From Thermopetrobacter sp. TC1 (lineage in GTDB: Bacteria > Pseudomonadota > Alphaproteobacteria > Rhizobiales > Aestuariivirgaceae), in contig NZ_KN050828.1 of NCBI RefSeq assembly GCF_000746275.1, forward strand, positions 103,384 to 167,383: a DNA stretch of 64,000 nt, given 5' to 3'. Shown here piece by piece: positions 1-9,153 of the stretch. Position numbers and translations under genes: made by a program. The notes beneath the pieces were generated by a model, which worked only from the letters and a program-made list of their open reading frames with translations, was not told the origin of the DNA and made no database searches. The number at the start of each line of letters is the position of its first letter. The stretch's first letter is position 1.

Positions 1-468
1 CCTCGGGCTTGGCCTCCGCGGCCGGCTTGGGCTGGGCTGCGGCGGGCTTCTGTTCTGGCGCCGGCTGCGGTTTGGGGGCCTCGGGCTTGGCCTCCGCAGC
101 CGGCTTGGGCTGTGCGGCGGCGGGTTTCTGCTCCGGCGCCGGCTGAGGCTTGTGTACCTCGGGCTTGGCCTCCGCGGCCGGCTTGGGCTGGGCTGCGGCG
201 GGCTTCTGTTCTGGCGCCGGCTGCGGTTTGGGGGCCTCGGGCTTGGCCTCCGCAGCCGGCTTGGGCTGTGCGGCGGCGGGTTTCTGCTCCGGCGCCGGCT
301 GAGGCTTGTGTACCTCGGGCTTGGCCTCCGCGGCCGGCTTGGGTTGAGCGGCGGCGGGTTTCTGCTCCGGCGCCGGCTGTGGTTTGGGGTCCTCGGGCTT
401 GGCCTCCGCGGCCGGCTTGGGCTGTGCGGCGGCGGGCTTCTGCTCCGGCGCGGGCTGAGGTTTGGGTG
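1..468 (-). repeat. 78-bp in-frame tandem repeat, six units
   Basis: The start of the unit (cctcgggctt on the + strand) recurs at 1, 79, 157, 235, 313 and 391 and begins again at 469, an exact 78-bp period (26 codons). Units 1-2 (1-156) and units 3-4 (157-312) are identical to each other by eye, so a 156-bp double unit was duplicated recently. The remaining units differ at scattered bases. The array continues past the left edge. Confidence 0.95.
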
Positions 469-1096
469 CCTCGGGCTTGGGTTCTGGTGAGGCGGAAGTT
501 TCCTTTTCCTCCGTCAGAGGCTCCGCAGGCGGTTTTTCGGCAAACACGGGCTGTTCCGCGAGGCGCTGGATGCGCTCGGCTGCGGCCTCGGCAGCTGCGG
601 AAGCGGGCGTTTCCTCCTGCGGTTTTTCTGCCGTCTTGGGTGACTGCTCCTCCTTTTGCGGTGGAACCGGCTCGGCCTTTTCCTTTTCCGTTGATGCCGC
701 AGCGGCAGCCACCGTTGCAGCCGCAGCTGTTGCGGCGGCCGCGGCGGCTGATGGCGCTGCGCTCTTGTCAGCCGATTCAGGCTTTTCCTGTGGATGAGAA
801 GCAGGTGGGGATGCGGGCGCCCTGGCAGGCTGAGCGGCCGTCTGCTGCGCTTCCCCCTGGCCAGCGAGCGCACGGCCGCCCAGCACATAGAGCAGGCGCG
901 AAAGATCGGCACGCAGGCCCGCAATCTCGCCCACAAGCGCGGCTATGCCGAATATGACGAGACCGGCGGTGAACAGGATGAGGCCGTCCCGCGCGCCGAG
1001 CCGCGGCAGCATCTCCGGCGAAAGAAGCCCCAAAACCCCGATGGCCGCACCGAAAGTGATCAATGCCAAGGCGATCACGAAAAGAAAAATGCGCAT
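1..1096 (-). CDS. Membrane protein with Pro/Ala/Lys-rich tandem repeat tail (3' end outside window)
   Basis: The gene reads leftward from an ATG at 1096, with AGGTGTGACC just upstream as a plausible ribosome site, and leaves the window without a stop, so the C-terminus is missing after 365 codons. Residues about 2-25 and 38-58 are hydrophobic and look like two membrane helices with a short loop. Then come an Ala/Glu/Pro-rich stretch and, from about residue 209, a tandem 26-residue unit with the core PAPEQKPAAAQPKP. The charged, proline-rich tail is the kind that forms an extended linker beyond the membrane. I do not recognise a family and assign no function. Any C-terminal domain beyond the repeats would lie outside the window. 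Confidence 0.75.
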   Translation of the reverse strand, partial: MRIFLFVIALALITFGAAIGVLGLLSPEMLPRLGARDGLILFTAGLVIFGIAALVGEIAGLRADLSRLLYVLGGRALAGQGEAQQTAAQPARAPASPPASHPQEKPESADKSAAPSAAAAAATAAAATVAAAAASTEKEKAEPVPPQKEEQSPKTAEKPQEETPASAAAEAAAERIQRLAEQPVFAEKPPAEPLTEEKETSASPEPKPEAPKPQPAPEQKPAAAQPKPAAEAKPEDPKPQPAPEQKPAAAQPKPAAEAKPEVHKPQPAPEQKPAAAQPKPAAEAKPEAPKPQPAPEQKPAAAQPKPAAEAKPEVHKPQPAPEQKPAAAQPKPAAEAKPEAPKPQPAPEQKPAAAQPKPAAEAKPE

Positions 1097-1360
1097 GGTC
1101 ACACCTGCCCCTTCAGTTGACCCGATTCATCCGCCCCGAGAATGTGTTTTATCTCGATCGGATTTCGTGCCTCTCACCGCGCCCCGATGACGTTCCCGCT
1201 ATGGCGTGGCACGAAACATGCGGCGGCATTCTAGCCCCACAAGCGCTGGCAGGGCAAATCCTCCCCGTTATGGATCTCTGGTGGCAATCGCGCGAAATGA
1301 TCCTGGTTGTTCTGTATTCCAGACGCGTGTCGGTTTCGAGGCGCCTCTTCACTTCAAGGA

Positions 1361-2440
1361 TCAATCCAGAAAACCGGCACTGCGCGCCACCTTTTTCATC
1401 AGGCCGGGCAGGCCGACCACGGAAAGTTCAAGCGGATCAAGCCAGAAATAGCCATCCGGCAGGTCATCATCCGCCAATACGGGATGCAGGCCCTCACGCA
1501 CTTCGAGATCCAGCACGAAATGGGTGAACACGTGTCTGACCCGGGCAAGCGGCCGTGTTTTGACACCAAAGGGGCGGGCATCTGGCCAGAACGGCGGGGC
1601 ATCATCCCACCCTTGCGAGGGAAATTCCGGCATGCCGGCAAGAAGCCCGGAAAGGGAACGGCGCCGCAAAAGAACCTGCCCGGAGGAATTGTGCAGGATG
1701 AAGGCCATGCCGCTGCGATGCGGCTTTTCCTTGCGCCTTTCCCGGCGGGGGAGGTCTGCTGCCAGCCCATGAGCATGGGCGCGGCAGACATCCTTTAGCG
1801 GACATGCGGCGCAGGTGGGGGCCTTGGGCGTACAGACGGTGCGGCCGAGATCCATCATGGCCTGGGCGAAATCGCCGGGGCGATGAGCGTTCTGCAGCGT
1901 GGCGGCCCGGGCGGCGATTCGTTTCTTGACGGCGGGCAAGGGCTGATCGATGGCAAAGAGGCGGGCGGTGATGCGCTCCACATTGCCGTCCACCGGCATG
2001 ACGGGCACGTTAAAGGCGATGGCGGCAATGGCGGCGGCGGTATAGGCGCCAATGCCGGGCAAGGTGCGCAATTGCGCCGGATCCTGCGGAAAGCGGCCGT
2101 CATGGACCTCAACCACAAGGCGGGCGCAGGCATGCAGGTTGCGGGCACGGGCGTAATAGCCGAGGCCGGCCCATTCCGCGAGCACATCCTCCAAGGGGGC
2201 GGCGGCGAGTGCCTGCACGTTGGGCCAGCGTTCGATGAAGCGTTGAAAACGGGGAAGAACCGCAGCGACGGTGGTCTGCTGCAGCATGACTTCGGACAGC
2301 CATACCGCATAAGGGTCCGCCCGTTCTCCCGGCGGCGCCCGCCAGGGCAGGGACAGCGCGCGGACATCATACCAGGTGAGCAAAGCTTTTCTGAGCGCGG
2401 AGATGTTCACCTCTTTTCCGGAATGATGATCTGCGGTCAT
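1361..2440 (-). CDS. mutY: Adenine DNA glycosylase MutY
   Basis: This 359-residue protein removes adenine mispaired with 8-oxoguanine in base excision repair. Visible family marks are the catalytic Glu in SEVMLQQTTV, the helix-hairpin-helix LPGIGAYTAAAI, the catalytic Asp in VMPVDGNVERI, and a 4Fe-4S ligand set C-x6-C-x2-C-x5-C (CTPKAPTCAACPLKDVC). The C-terminal third, with GMAFIL and FTHFVLDLEV, fits the NUDIX-like domain that recognises 8-oxoG. The start at 2440 (MTADHH) gives the usual MutY length. The same frame stays open far upstream, but that part is antisense to the antiporter gene and is not counted. It is a stand-alone leftward gene, divergent from kefB. Confidence 0.95.
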   Translation of the reverse strand: MTADHHSGKEVNISALRKALLTWYDVRALSLPWRAPPGERADPYAVWLSEVMLQQTTVAAVLPRFQRFIERWPNVQALAAAPLEDVLAEWAGLGYYARARNLHACARLVVEVHDGRFPQDPAQLRTLPGIGAYTAAAIAAIAFNVPVMPVDGNVERITARLFAIDQPLPAVKKRIAARAATLQNAHRPGDFAQAMMDLGRTVCTPKAPTCAACPLKDVCRAHAHGLAADLPRRERRKEKPHRSGMAFILHNSSGQVLLRRRSLSGLLAGMPEFPSQGWDDAPPFWPDARPFGVKTRPLARVRHVFTHFVLDLEVREGLHPVLADDDLPDGYFWLDPLELSVVGLPGLMKKVARSAGFLD

Positions 2441-2713
2441 GCCGGGTCCAATGCTCTCGCCCCTTGTATCTGGCGCGGCGCTTCTGCGAGTACGCCCGTG
2501 CGCCGGTGAAATTTTCGCATGGATGGACGGTTGCGCACGATGCGCGTCGGAAGACATAATCCATACATCACGCCCTGGCGGACGCGAAAAATCGAAGCAC
2601 CCTGCCGTTTTCATGCACCGGAAACCGGCATGCCGGGCGTTCATGCGCGGCCTTTGCCATAAGCGCTGGCTGACTTCGCTTGTTCGCAGCGGCCTTGGAG
2701 GGAGAAACGGACA

Positions 2714-4522
2714 GTGCCCCAGGAAGGCTTGCCGGTCTTGCGCGACTGGATCGTGCTTCTCGTGGCCATGGGCCTGATTGCGCCGCTGGTGCGGCGGCTG
2801 AACGCGCCTTCGGTGCTGGGCTATCTGCTGGCGGGCGTGCTCATTGGTCCCTATGGGCTTGGCGCCCTGGCCGAATACTGGCCCTGGCTTGCGTGGGCCA
2901 CCATCAAGAACGTCAAGACCGTGCACGTCATGGCCGAGCTGGGCGTGGTGTTCCTGCTGTTCATGGTGGGGCTTGAGCTGTCCTGGGAGCGGCTGATGAG
3001 CATGGCGCGGCTGGTCTTCGGCCTGGGGGCGGCGCAGGTGATTCTCACAGCTGCGATCCTTGCCGCTCTCCTGCGCGCGGCCACGGGGCTGGAGCTGGCG
3101 GCCGCCAGTGTTGTGGGCATGGCCCTGGCCATGTCGTCCACGGCCATTGTCATGCACATGATGGTGGAGGAACGCAGGCTGGCCACGCCGGTGGGGCGCG
3201 CGGCCTTCGCCGTGTTGCTGTTTCAGGATCTGGCCGTGGTGCCCATGCTGTTTCTGACCGGGGCGCTGGCGGCCGATGCGGGCGGCATTCTCTGGCCGCT
3301 TTTTCTGAACCTGGGCAAGGCGACGCTGGCCATCGGCATCATCACGCTTCTCGGCCGGCTCCTGCTGCGGCCCATGCTGCGGTTTGCCGCAAAAAGCCGC
3401 GAATCGTTCATGGCGGTGACGCTGCTGCTGGTTGTGGGCACCGGCGTGATCACCCATGCTGCAGGGCTTTCCATGGCGCTTGGCGCCTTTCTGGCGGGGC
3501 TTTTGCTGGCCGAGACGGAATACAGCCATCAGGTGCAGGTGGATCTTGAGCCCTTCAAGGGGCTTTTGATGGGTGTGTTCTTCACGTCCATCGGCATGAA
3601 TCTCGATTTGCCGGCGGCACTGGGGCAGGCGCATGTGCTCTTGTTGGTGGTCATGCTTCTTGTGCTGGTCAAGGCGGCGGTGTTGCTGATCATTGCCCGT
3701 CTTTTCGGTCTCTCCGCCGGCACGGGGATTGAGCTTGCGCTGCTGCTGGCCCATGGCGGCGAATTCGCTTTCGTCGTGCTCTCTCAGGCGGCAGGGCGGG
3801 AGGTTGTGCCATGGAACCAGGCCCAGTTCTTCATGGTGGTAACTACGGTCAGCATGTTCATGCTCGGGTTTCTGGCGCGGCTGGGCCGGCGGCTTGGCAT
3901 GCGCCTTTCCCGCGCCGAGGTGCAGCATCGCGCGCCACTGCCCACCCCGGAGGAAACGCGCGAGCTGAAAGATCACGTCATCATCATCGGCTATGGCCGC
4001 GTCGGCCAGCTTCTGGGCGAAATTCTCAACGATTTGCGCCAGCCCTTCGTGGCCATTGACAATGACCCGGTGATCGTCGCCGCCGCGCGCGAAACGGCGC
4101 CGGTTTACTTCGGCAACGCCACGCATCCGGACATCCTGCGCCGGCTGGGGGCGGGAAAGGCCCTGGCGCTTGTCATCACCATGGACGATGCCGAAACGGC
4201 AGAGCGGGTCGTGCGCATGGTCAGCCGGCACTGGCCGCAGCTGCCGGTTCTGGCGCGGGCGCGCGATACGCGTCATGCCATGCGCCTTGTCAGCCAGGGT
4301 GCGCATGAAGTTGTGCCGGAAACGGTGGAGGCGAGCCTTGATCTGGCGGAACTGCTGTTGCAAAGCACGGGCCTGGGAGCGGAGGCCGCGCATGATGTCA
4401 TCGCCGCGCGGCGCGAGCAGGAGCGTCAGCGCCTGTTGCGCGCGGTGGAACGCGGACGCCGGAATCATGACGCAGCGCTTCAGGCCAACGGCGGCGCACC
4501 AGGCGGGAATGCGGAAGCGTGA
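2714..4522 (+). CDS. KefB/YbaL-type monovalent cation:proton antiporter
   Basis: This 602-residue inner-membrane protein belongs to the CPA2 antiporters, which exchange K+ or Na+ for H+. The first about 390 residues are a run of hydrophobic helices with the LLAGVLIGPYGLG motif near the N-terminus. From about residue 418 there is a cytoplasmic RCK/TrkA-N domain with the nucleotide-binding loop GYGRVGQLLG, which gates such transporters in response to nucleotide. The start is GTG at 2714, chosen because GGAGGGAGAA lies 7-12 bases upstream. It stands alone, divergent from mutY. The exact ion and whether it is glutathione-gated cannot be read from the sequence. Confidence 0.9.
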   Translation: MPQEGLPVLRDWIVLLVAMGLIAPLVRRLNAPSVLGYLLAGVLIGPYGLGALAEYWPWLAWATIKNVKTVHVMAELGVVFLLFMVGLELSWERLMSMARLVFGLGAAQVILTAAILAALLRAATGLELAAASVVGMALAMSSTAIVMHMMVEERRLATPVGRAAFAVLLFQDLAVVPMLFLTGALAADAGGILWPLFLNLGKATLAIGIITLLGRLLLRPMLRFAAKSRESFMAVTLLLVVGTGVITHAAGLSMALGAFLAGLLLAETEYSHQVQVDLEPFKGLLMGVFFTSIGMNLDLPAALGQAHVLLLVVMLLVLVKAAVLLIIARLFGLSAGTGIELALLLAHGGEFAFVVLSQAAGREVVPWNQAQFFMVVTTVSMFMLGFLARLGRRLGMRLSRAEVQHRAPLPTPEETRELKDHVIIIGYGRVGQLLGEILNDLRQPFVAIDNDPVIVAAARETAPVYFGNATHPDILRRLGAGKALALVITMDDAETAERVVRMVSRHWPQLPVLARARDTRHAMRLVSQGAHEVVPETVEASLDLAELLLQSTGLGAEAAHDVIAARREQERQRLLRAVERGRRNHDAALQANGGAPGGNAEA

Positions 4523-4660
4523 GCCCTTTGATGAATTTTCGTTCGGGCGCTGAGGCCGTTGCGGGCCGCTCGCGCAAGGCGCCCATGGACATGGACGCAG
4601 GCGATGCCCCGGCGTGGGCGGCATCATCATGAACGGTGACTTTGCGGGGCACGGGCAGGG

Positions 4661-4689
4661 TTGACGGAACAGGGCGCTTGGCCCTATAT
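4661..4689 (+). promoter_or_regulatory. Candidate sigma-70 promoter of tRNA-Val
   Basis: TTGACG at 4661-4666 and CTATAT at 4684-4689 are separated by 17 bases. They lie about 100 bases upstream of the tRNA in an otherwise empty 269-base gap. Confidence 0.55.
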
Positions 4690-4791
4690 GCATCGTGCGC
4701 CACGTGAGAGAGGCCATGGCGTGGCTCCCCCAGAAAATGGCGGAGCGGAACGCGCGTTTAGCGGCCTCTTTCCGAAAAGCGCTTTCGGGTT

Positions 4792-4867
4792 GGGCGATTA
4801 GCTCAGTTGGTAGAGCACTGTGTTCACATCGCAGGGGTCGCTGGTTCGAGTCCAGCATCGCCCACCA
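4792..4867 (+). tRNA. tRNA-Val (anticodon CAC)
   Basis: A complete 76-base cloverleaf can be drawn. The acceptor stem GGGCGAT pairs with ATCGCCC, the D arm is GCTC...GAGC, the anticodon stem CTGTG/CGCAG encloses TTCACAT (anticodon CAC, reading GUG valine), and the T arm is GCTGG-TTCGAGT-CCAGC. The discriminator A and the CCA end are encoded in the DNA. Confidence 0.97.
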
Positions 4868-5124
4868 TCTCTTCCTCACCGGATCAATCAGCGCTCTGTT
4901 AACCCGATCACGCATGGGGCACTCGCTCCCGTTCCCGATCCTTCATCATCTGCGGCTCTTCATCCTTTTGCCTCTCCGATCGCGCATTGCGCCTTTCATG
5001 AGCATGCGCCGGCATCCAGGACGGCAATGGCATAAAAAGCGGCCGTGCATTCCCTTCAGTCCTTTCAAGCACCTCTTTCGGCCCCAATGGGCATGCTAAC
5101 CATTTGTGGCCTTTCCCATCCCGA

Positions 5125-6684
5125 TCACAGGACAGGCATCGCGCCGGTGCCGGCGCCGGCCGTGGGTAAAGGCTGGCCACGGTAGGCCAGCGCCTCAGCG
5201 AGATGGGCGCGGCGCACCTGTTCCTCGCCTTCCAGATCGGCGAGAGTCCTGGCCACGCGCAGGATGCGGTGATAACCGCGTGCGGAGAGCATGAGCCGTT
5301 CGGCAGCCTCGGTAAGAAACGTGAGGCCTTCCGCATCGGGGCGCGCCACCTCCTCCAGCACGCGGGCGGGCAAGCGGGCGTTGGGCACCGGCTCGCTCAT
5401 GCCCAGCTTGCGGCAGCGGGCCAGTTGCCGGTCCCGCGCGGCGATGACGCGCTCGCGCACGTGAGCGGAGGTTTCGCCCTTCTGCGGCCGGGCCAGATCC
5501 AGGGCCGTCACCCGCGGCAGGGTGATGCGCAGATCAAAGCGATCCATCAGCGGCCCGGAAATGCGCGCCTGATACTCGGCGGCACAGCGCGGCCCCCGGC
5601 GGCAGGCATGGCCCGGCTCGCCCGCCATGCCGCATTTGCAGGGGTTCATGGCGGCGATCAGCTGAAAGCGTGCCGGCCAGGTGACATGATAACTGGCGCG
5701 GGCGATGGTGACCTCGCCGGTCTCCAGCGGCTGACGCAGGGTTTCCAGGGCGCGGGGTGAAAATTCCGGCAATTCGTCCAGGAAAAGCACGCCGTTGTGT
5801 GCCAGAGACATCTCGCCGGGACGGGCGCGCACGCCACCGCCGGCAAGCGCGACCATGGAGGCGGTGTGATGCGGGGCGCGAAACGGGCGCTCAGCGATGA
5901 TGGCTCCGTCCTGCAGGGCGCCGGCGAGCGAGGCGATCATGGAGGTTTCCAGCATCTCCTCCGCGCTCATCGGCGGAAGAATGCCCGGCAGGCGGGCGGC
6001 GAGCATGGACTTGCCGGCGCCCGGCGGCCCGGTCATCAGCATGTGATGTCCGCCGGCGGCGGCCACCTCCAGCGCGCGCTTGGCCGCGTCCTGACCGCGG
6101 ACATCTGCGAGATCGGGCCGTTCCTCTCCATGAGCGGCGGTGGATACGCCGGGAGCGGGCCGGGAGAGCATCTGATGCCCGCGGACATGATTGACAATCT
6201 GCACGAGCGTGGCCAGGGCGAGAATGTCCACTTCCTCGCCGGCCCAGGCGGCCTCGGGCCCGTTGGCGGCCGGGCAGATCAGCCCGCGGCCGGCATCATG
6301 GGCGGCCATGGCAGCAGGCAGCGCCCCGGCCACGGCCGTGAGCGAAGCATCCAGCGCCAGTTCGCCAATGGTGACATAGCGCGCGATGAATTCCGCCGGC
6401 AGGATGCCCATGGCGGCGAGCAGGCCGAGCGCGATGGGCAGATCGTAATGACTGCCCTCCTTGGGCAGGTCCGCCGGCGAGAGATTGACGGTGATGCGTT
6501 TCGCCGGCAGGGCAAGCCCGATGGCATGCAGAGCGGCCCGCACCCGCTCCCGGCTTTCGGCCACCGCCTTGTCCGGCAGGCCGACGATGGAAAAATTGAC
6601 CATGCCGGAGGAAATGAGCACCTGAACATCGACAGGACGGGCCTGCAACCCCTCAAAGGCCAAGGTATACGCACGCGAGACCAT
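5125..6684 (-). CDS. comM: ComM/YifB-family Mg-chelatase-like AAA+ ATPase
   Basis: This 519-residue protein belongs to the YifB/ComM family, whose characterised members are hexameric helicases that help branch migration during natural transformation. The N-terminal ChlI-like domain includes LPDKAVAESRERVRAAL. Walker A is GPPGAGKSMLA, Walker B is in NGVLFLDELPEF, and a C-terminal cysteine cluster (NPCKCGMAGEPGHACRRGPRC) matches the family. The start at 6684 (MVSRAYTLAF) follows an ideal AGGGAGGGGG ribosome site; an upstream in-frame ATG at 6723 lacks one. No other competence genes are in the window, so a role in DNA uptake is inference. Confidence 0.92.
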   Translation of the reverse strand: MVSRAYTLAFEGLQARPVDVQVLISSGMVNFSIVGLPDKAVAESRERVRAALHAIGLALPAKRITVNLSPADLPKEGSHYDLPIALGLLAAMGILPAEFIARYVTIGELALDASLTAVAGALPAAMAAHDAGRGLICPAANGPEAAWAGEEVDILALATLVQIVNHVRGHQMLSRPAPGVSTAAHGEERPDLADVRGQDAAKRALEVAAAGGHHMLMTGPPGAGKSMLAARLPGILPPMSAEEMLETSMIASLAGALQDGAIIAERPFRAPHHTASMVALAGGGVRARPGEMSLAHNGVLFLDELPEFSPRALETLRQPLETGEVTIARASYHVTWPARFQLIAAMNPCKCGMAGEPGHACRRGPRCAAEYQARISGPLMDRFDLRITLPRVTALDLARPQKGETSAHVRERVIAARDRQLARCRKLGMSEPVPNARLPARVLEEVARPDAEGLTFLTEAAERLMLSARGYHRILRVARTLADLEGEEQVRRAHLAEALAYRGQPLPTAGAGTGAMPVL

Positions 6685-6711
6685 AACCCCCTCCCTCTTG
6701 CAACCAGGGAG

Positions 6712-6739
6712 AGTATACGCCATTCAAAATACGAATCAA
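6712..6739 (-). promoter_or_regulatory. Candidate promoter of comM
   Basis: On the minus strand TTGATT (6734-6739) and TATACT (6712-6717) are 16 bases apart, placing transcription start about 20 bases before the comM start codon. Confidence 0.5.
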
Positions 6740-6818
6740 GAACATTTTTCAAACATGGCGATTTTTGCGGCTCAGGGGCGCAGGCAAAGGGGTTTTCGGG
6801 CAATGGCGTCGATTCCGC

Positions 6819-6847
6819 TTGCAAGATAAGCGGGGATTGTCGATATA
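6819..6847 (+). promoter_or_regulatory. Candidate promoter of the SRP RNA
   Basis: TTGCAA (6819-6824) and GATATA (6842-6847) have a 17-base spacer. The predicted start, near 6853-6854, coincides with the 5' end of the SRP RNA judged from its terminal stem. Confidence 0.6.
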
Positions 6848-6852
6848 GACAG

Positions 6853-6955
6853 GCGGAAGGCTGGCGCGGACGTGCGCGCCGCCCAGCGGGTCAGGTCCGG
6901 AAGGAAGCAGCCCAGGCGGCTTTCCGCACGGGTCGTGTCCAGCCTTCCACCCGCC
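6853..6955 (+). ncRNA. ffs: Signal recognition particle 4.5S RNA
   Basis: The conserved apical domain GGTCAGGTCCGGAAGGAAGC is intact at about 6889-6908. The flanks GGAAGGCTGG (6855-6864) and CCAGCCTTCC (6939-6948) pair perfectly as the basal stem, giving a hairpin of about 100 bases typical of the small bacterial SRP RNA. It binds Ffh to target membrane proteins. Its position just upstream of dnaX is a common bacterial arrangement. The exact ends are estimated from base pairing. Confidence 0.93.
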
Positions 6956-7224
6956 TTGCGGGCCAGAAAAGGCCAGGGGATGGGGCAAAAGCCGCAAAAA
7001 AGGCCTCATGGTCGGGCGAAGGAAAAGGTTGCTGACGGTGCGGCTTTCGGTGTTTTCGCCAAGGGGCTTTTGGCGCGGGTCTTGAGAATTTAAGCCCCCC
7101 TGCCCCTTGCAGATGAGGATCGGGATTCCGGCGCCGGCGCCCGGGCGGGGTTTGGTGTTTTCACGCCGCCGCGCTCCCGGAGCATAGGGCGATCGCGAAC
7201 GCCGGTGTCCACAGGAGAAGGGCC

Positions 7225-9153
7225 GTGAACGATCGGCTATCCACGCCGGAACAAGACGCCGCCAAGGCAAGCGAAAGCGGCAAGACCCAGCCGGCCGCGT
7301 CGGAAAGCGGCGGTGTCTATCGCGTGCTTGCCCGCAAATATCGCCCGAAGCGCTTTGAGGATCTCGTCGGCCAGGAGCCCATGGTGCGCACCCTGGCCAA
7401 CGCCTTCGAAATGGGGCGCATCGCTCAGGGCTACATGCTCACCGGCGTGCGCGGCATCGGCAAGACGACAACGGCGCGGCTGATCGCGCGGGCGCTCAAC
7501 TATTCCCTTTCCGACAAGCCGACGGTGCACATGCCCGAGATGGGCGAGCATTGCGAGGCCATTCTCGAATCCCGTCACGTGGACGTGATGGAAATGGACG
7601 CGGCCTCCCACACCTCGGTGGAGAATATCCGCGAGATCATCGAACAGGTGCGCTATCGCCCGGTGGCGGCCCGCTACAAGGTTTATATCATCGACGAGGT
7701 GCACATGCTCTCCAAGGCGGCGTTCAACGCGCTGCTGAAGACGCTGGAAGAGCCGCCGCCGCATGTGAAGTTCATCTTCGCCACCACGGAGATCCGCAAG
7801 GTTCCGGTCACCATCCTCTCGCGCTGCCAGCGCTTCGACCTGCGGCGGGTGGAAGCGGGCACGCTGATGAAACACCTGGCCAGGATCAGCGAACTGGAAG
7901 GCGTGCCGGCGGAGGAGGAGGCCTTGCGCATGATCGCGCGGGCGGCGGAAGGCTCGGTGCGCGATGCGCTTTCCCTGCTCGATCAGGCCATGGCCTATGG
8001 TGGCAATGCCGTGCGCGCGGAGGATGTGCGCACCATGCTGGGGCTGATGGACAGAAGCGCGGTGATCGACCTGTTCGAGGCGGTGATGGCGGGCAAGGCC
8101 GATGCCGCGCTTGCCATGATGGCGGAGCAGCATGCGCTGGGGGCGGATCCGGCGCAGGTGCTTGTCGATCTGGCCACGTTCACGCATCTGGTCACCCGCA
8201 TGCGTATCCTCGGCGAGAACGGCGCGGATGACAGCGCCGCGGAGGAAGAGCGCCGCCGCGGTCTGGCGCTGGCGCAAAAGCTGTCCATGCCGGTGCTGAC
8301 GCGGGCATGGCAGATGCTGTTGAAAGGGCTGGATGAAGTGCGCAACAGCGCCACGCCTCTTGCGGCAGCGGAAATGATCCTCATCCGGCTAGCCCATGCC
8401 GCGGACATGCCGCCGCCGGCGGAGCTGGCGCGGAAGATCCTTGAAAGCAGTGGCGGCGTTTCCCCCGCCCCGTCTGCTGGCGAGCAAGGGGATGCGGGCG
8501 GCGGCAGTCATCGCGCGGGGCCGGCATCGGCTCAAGGCGCAGGCAAGCAGGGCGGGCCTTTGGAAGGCCCTGCATCGGCCGGCATGACAAGCAGCACCGG
8601 TGGATCCGAGCGTGGCGCCGGTTTTATTGAAAAGCGCGCAAACGGCACCGCTTCCGCCATGCACACCGCCGAGGCGGCAACAGCCGCCGAAGCCAAAACC
8701 GATGACTTGCCGGCGCAAGCGGCTGCGCTTCCCGATTCACTTGAGGCGGTGGCGGAACTGGCGCGCACCATGCGGGATCTCAAGCTGAAGGAGGAGATCG
8801 AGCGCTTTGTGATCCCGGTCCGGTTTGCACCGCCGCGGCTGGAAATCGGTCTTGCGGATGGCGCCCCGGCGGATCTGCCCGGGCGGCTGGGCAAGCGGCT
8901 GTCGCAATGGACGGGGCAGCGCTGGACGGTGGCGGTGGTTGAAGCAAAAGATGGCGAGACCATTCACCAGCAGCGGCGACGGCAGAAGGCCTCGCATCTG
9001 GACAGGGTGCGCCAGCATCCGGCCGTGAACGCCATTTTGCAGGCCTTTCCCGAAGCGCGCATCCTTGATGTGCGCCCGCCTGAGGACACACGGCCCCGCG
9101 CCGGCGAAGCGTCAGAGATCATGACAAAGGACGAGCAAGGAGACGGCCCATGA
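7225..9153 (+). CDS. dnaX: DNA polymerase III subunits gamma and tau
   Basis: This 642-residue protein is the clamp-loader ATPase of the replicative polymerase. Walker A is GVRGIGKTTTA (about residue 74), Walker B is YIIDEVHML (about 155) and sensor 1 lies near FATTEIRKVP. A Gly/Ser/Ala-rich linker (about 410-500) precedes the C-terminal domain that in tau-type proteins contacts polymerase. Only one Cys (GEHCEAI) remains where many DnaX proteins have a four-Cys zinc module. I saw no A-rich slippery run of the E. coli frameshift type. The GTG start at 7225 follows ACAGGAGAAG. The stop overlaps the ybaB start by four bases, so they form one operon. Confidence 0.96.
   Translation: MNDRLSTPEQDAAKASESGKTQPAASESGGVYRVLARKYRPKRFEDLVGQEPMVRTLANAFEMGRIAQGYMLTGVRGIGKTTTARLIARALNYSLSDKPTVHMPEMGEHCEAILESRHVDVMEMDAASHTSVENIREIIEQVRYRPVAARYKVYIIDEVHMLSKAAFNALLKTLEEPPPHVKFIFATTEIRKVPVTILSRCQRFDLRRVEAGTLMKHLARISELEGVPAEEEALRMIARAAEGSVRDALSLLDQAMAYGGNAVRAEDVRTMLGLMDRSAVIDLFEAVMAGKADAALAMMAEQHALGADPAQVLVDLATFTHLVTRMRILGENGADDSAAEEERRRGLALAQKLSMPVLTRAWQMLLKGLDEVRNSATPLAAAEMILIRLAHAADMPPPAELARKILESSGGVSPAPSAGEQGDAGGGSHRAGPASAQGAGKQGGPLEGPASAGMTSSTGGSERGAGFIEKRANGTASAMHTAEAATAAEAKTDDLPAQAAALPDSLEAVAELARTMRDLKLKEEIERFVIPVRFAPPRLEIGLADGAPADLPGRLGKRLSQWTGQRWTVAVVEAKDGETIHQQRRRQKASHLDRVRQHPAVNAILQAFPEARILDVRPPEDTRPRAGEASEIMTKDEQGDGP

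Noticed and set aside
1-468. CRISPR-like array
   Set aside because: Units are contiguous 78-bp repeats without spacers and lie in a coding frame.
112-957. Pro/Ala/Arg-rich open frames on the + strand over the repeat array
   Set aside because: They are opposite-strand or frame-shifted readings of the membrane-protein repeats; the minus-strand frame has membrane helices and a ribosome site.
1097-1360. Possible small gene between the repeat-tail membrane protein and mutY
   Set aside because: Several short frames exist but none has a ribosome site or a protein-like composition.
2441-4915. Very long open frame on the minus strand continuing upstream of mutY
   Set aside because: It is antisense to the well-supported antiporter gene and tRNA, its translation is His/Gln/Arg-rich with no domain, and MutY has a normal length from 2440. 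It is an artefact of GC-rich codon usage.
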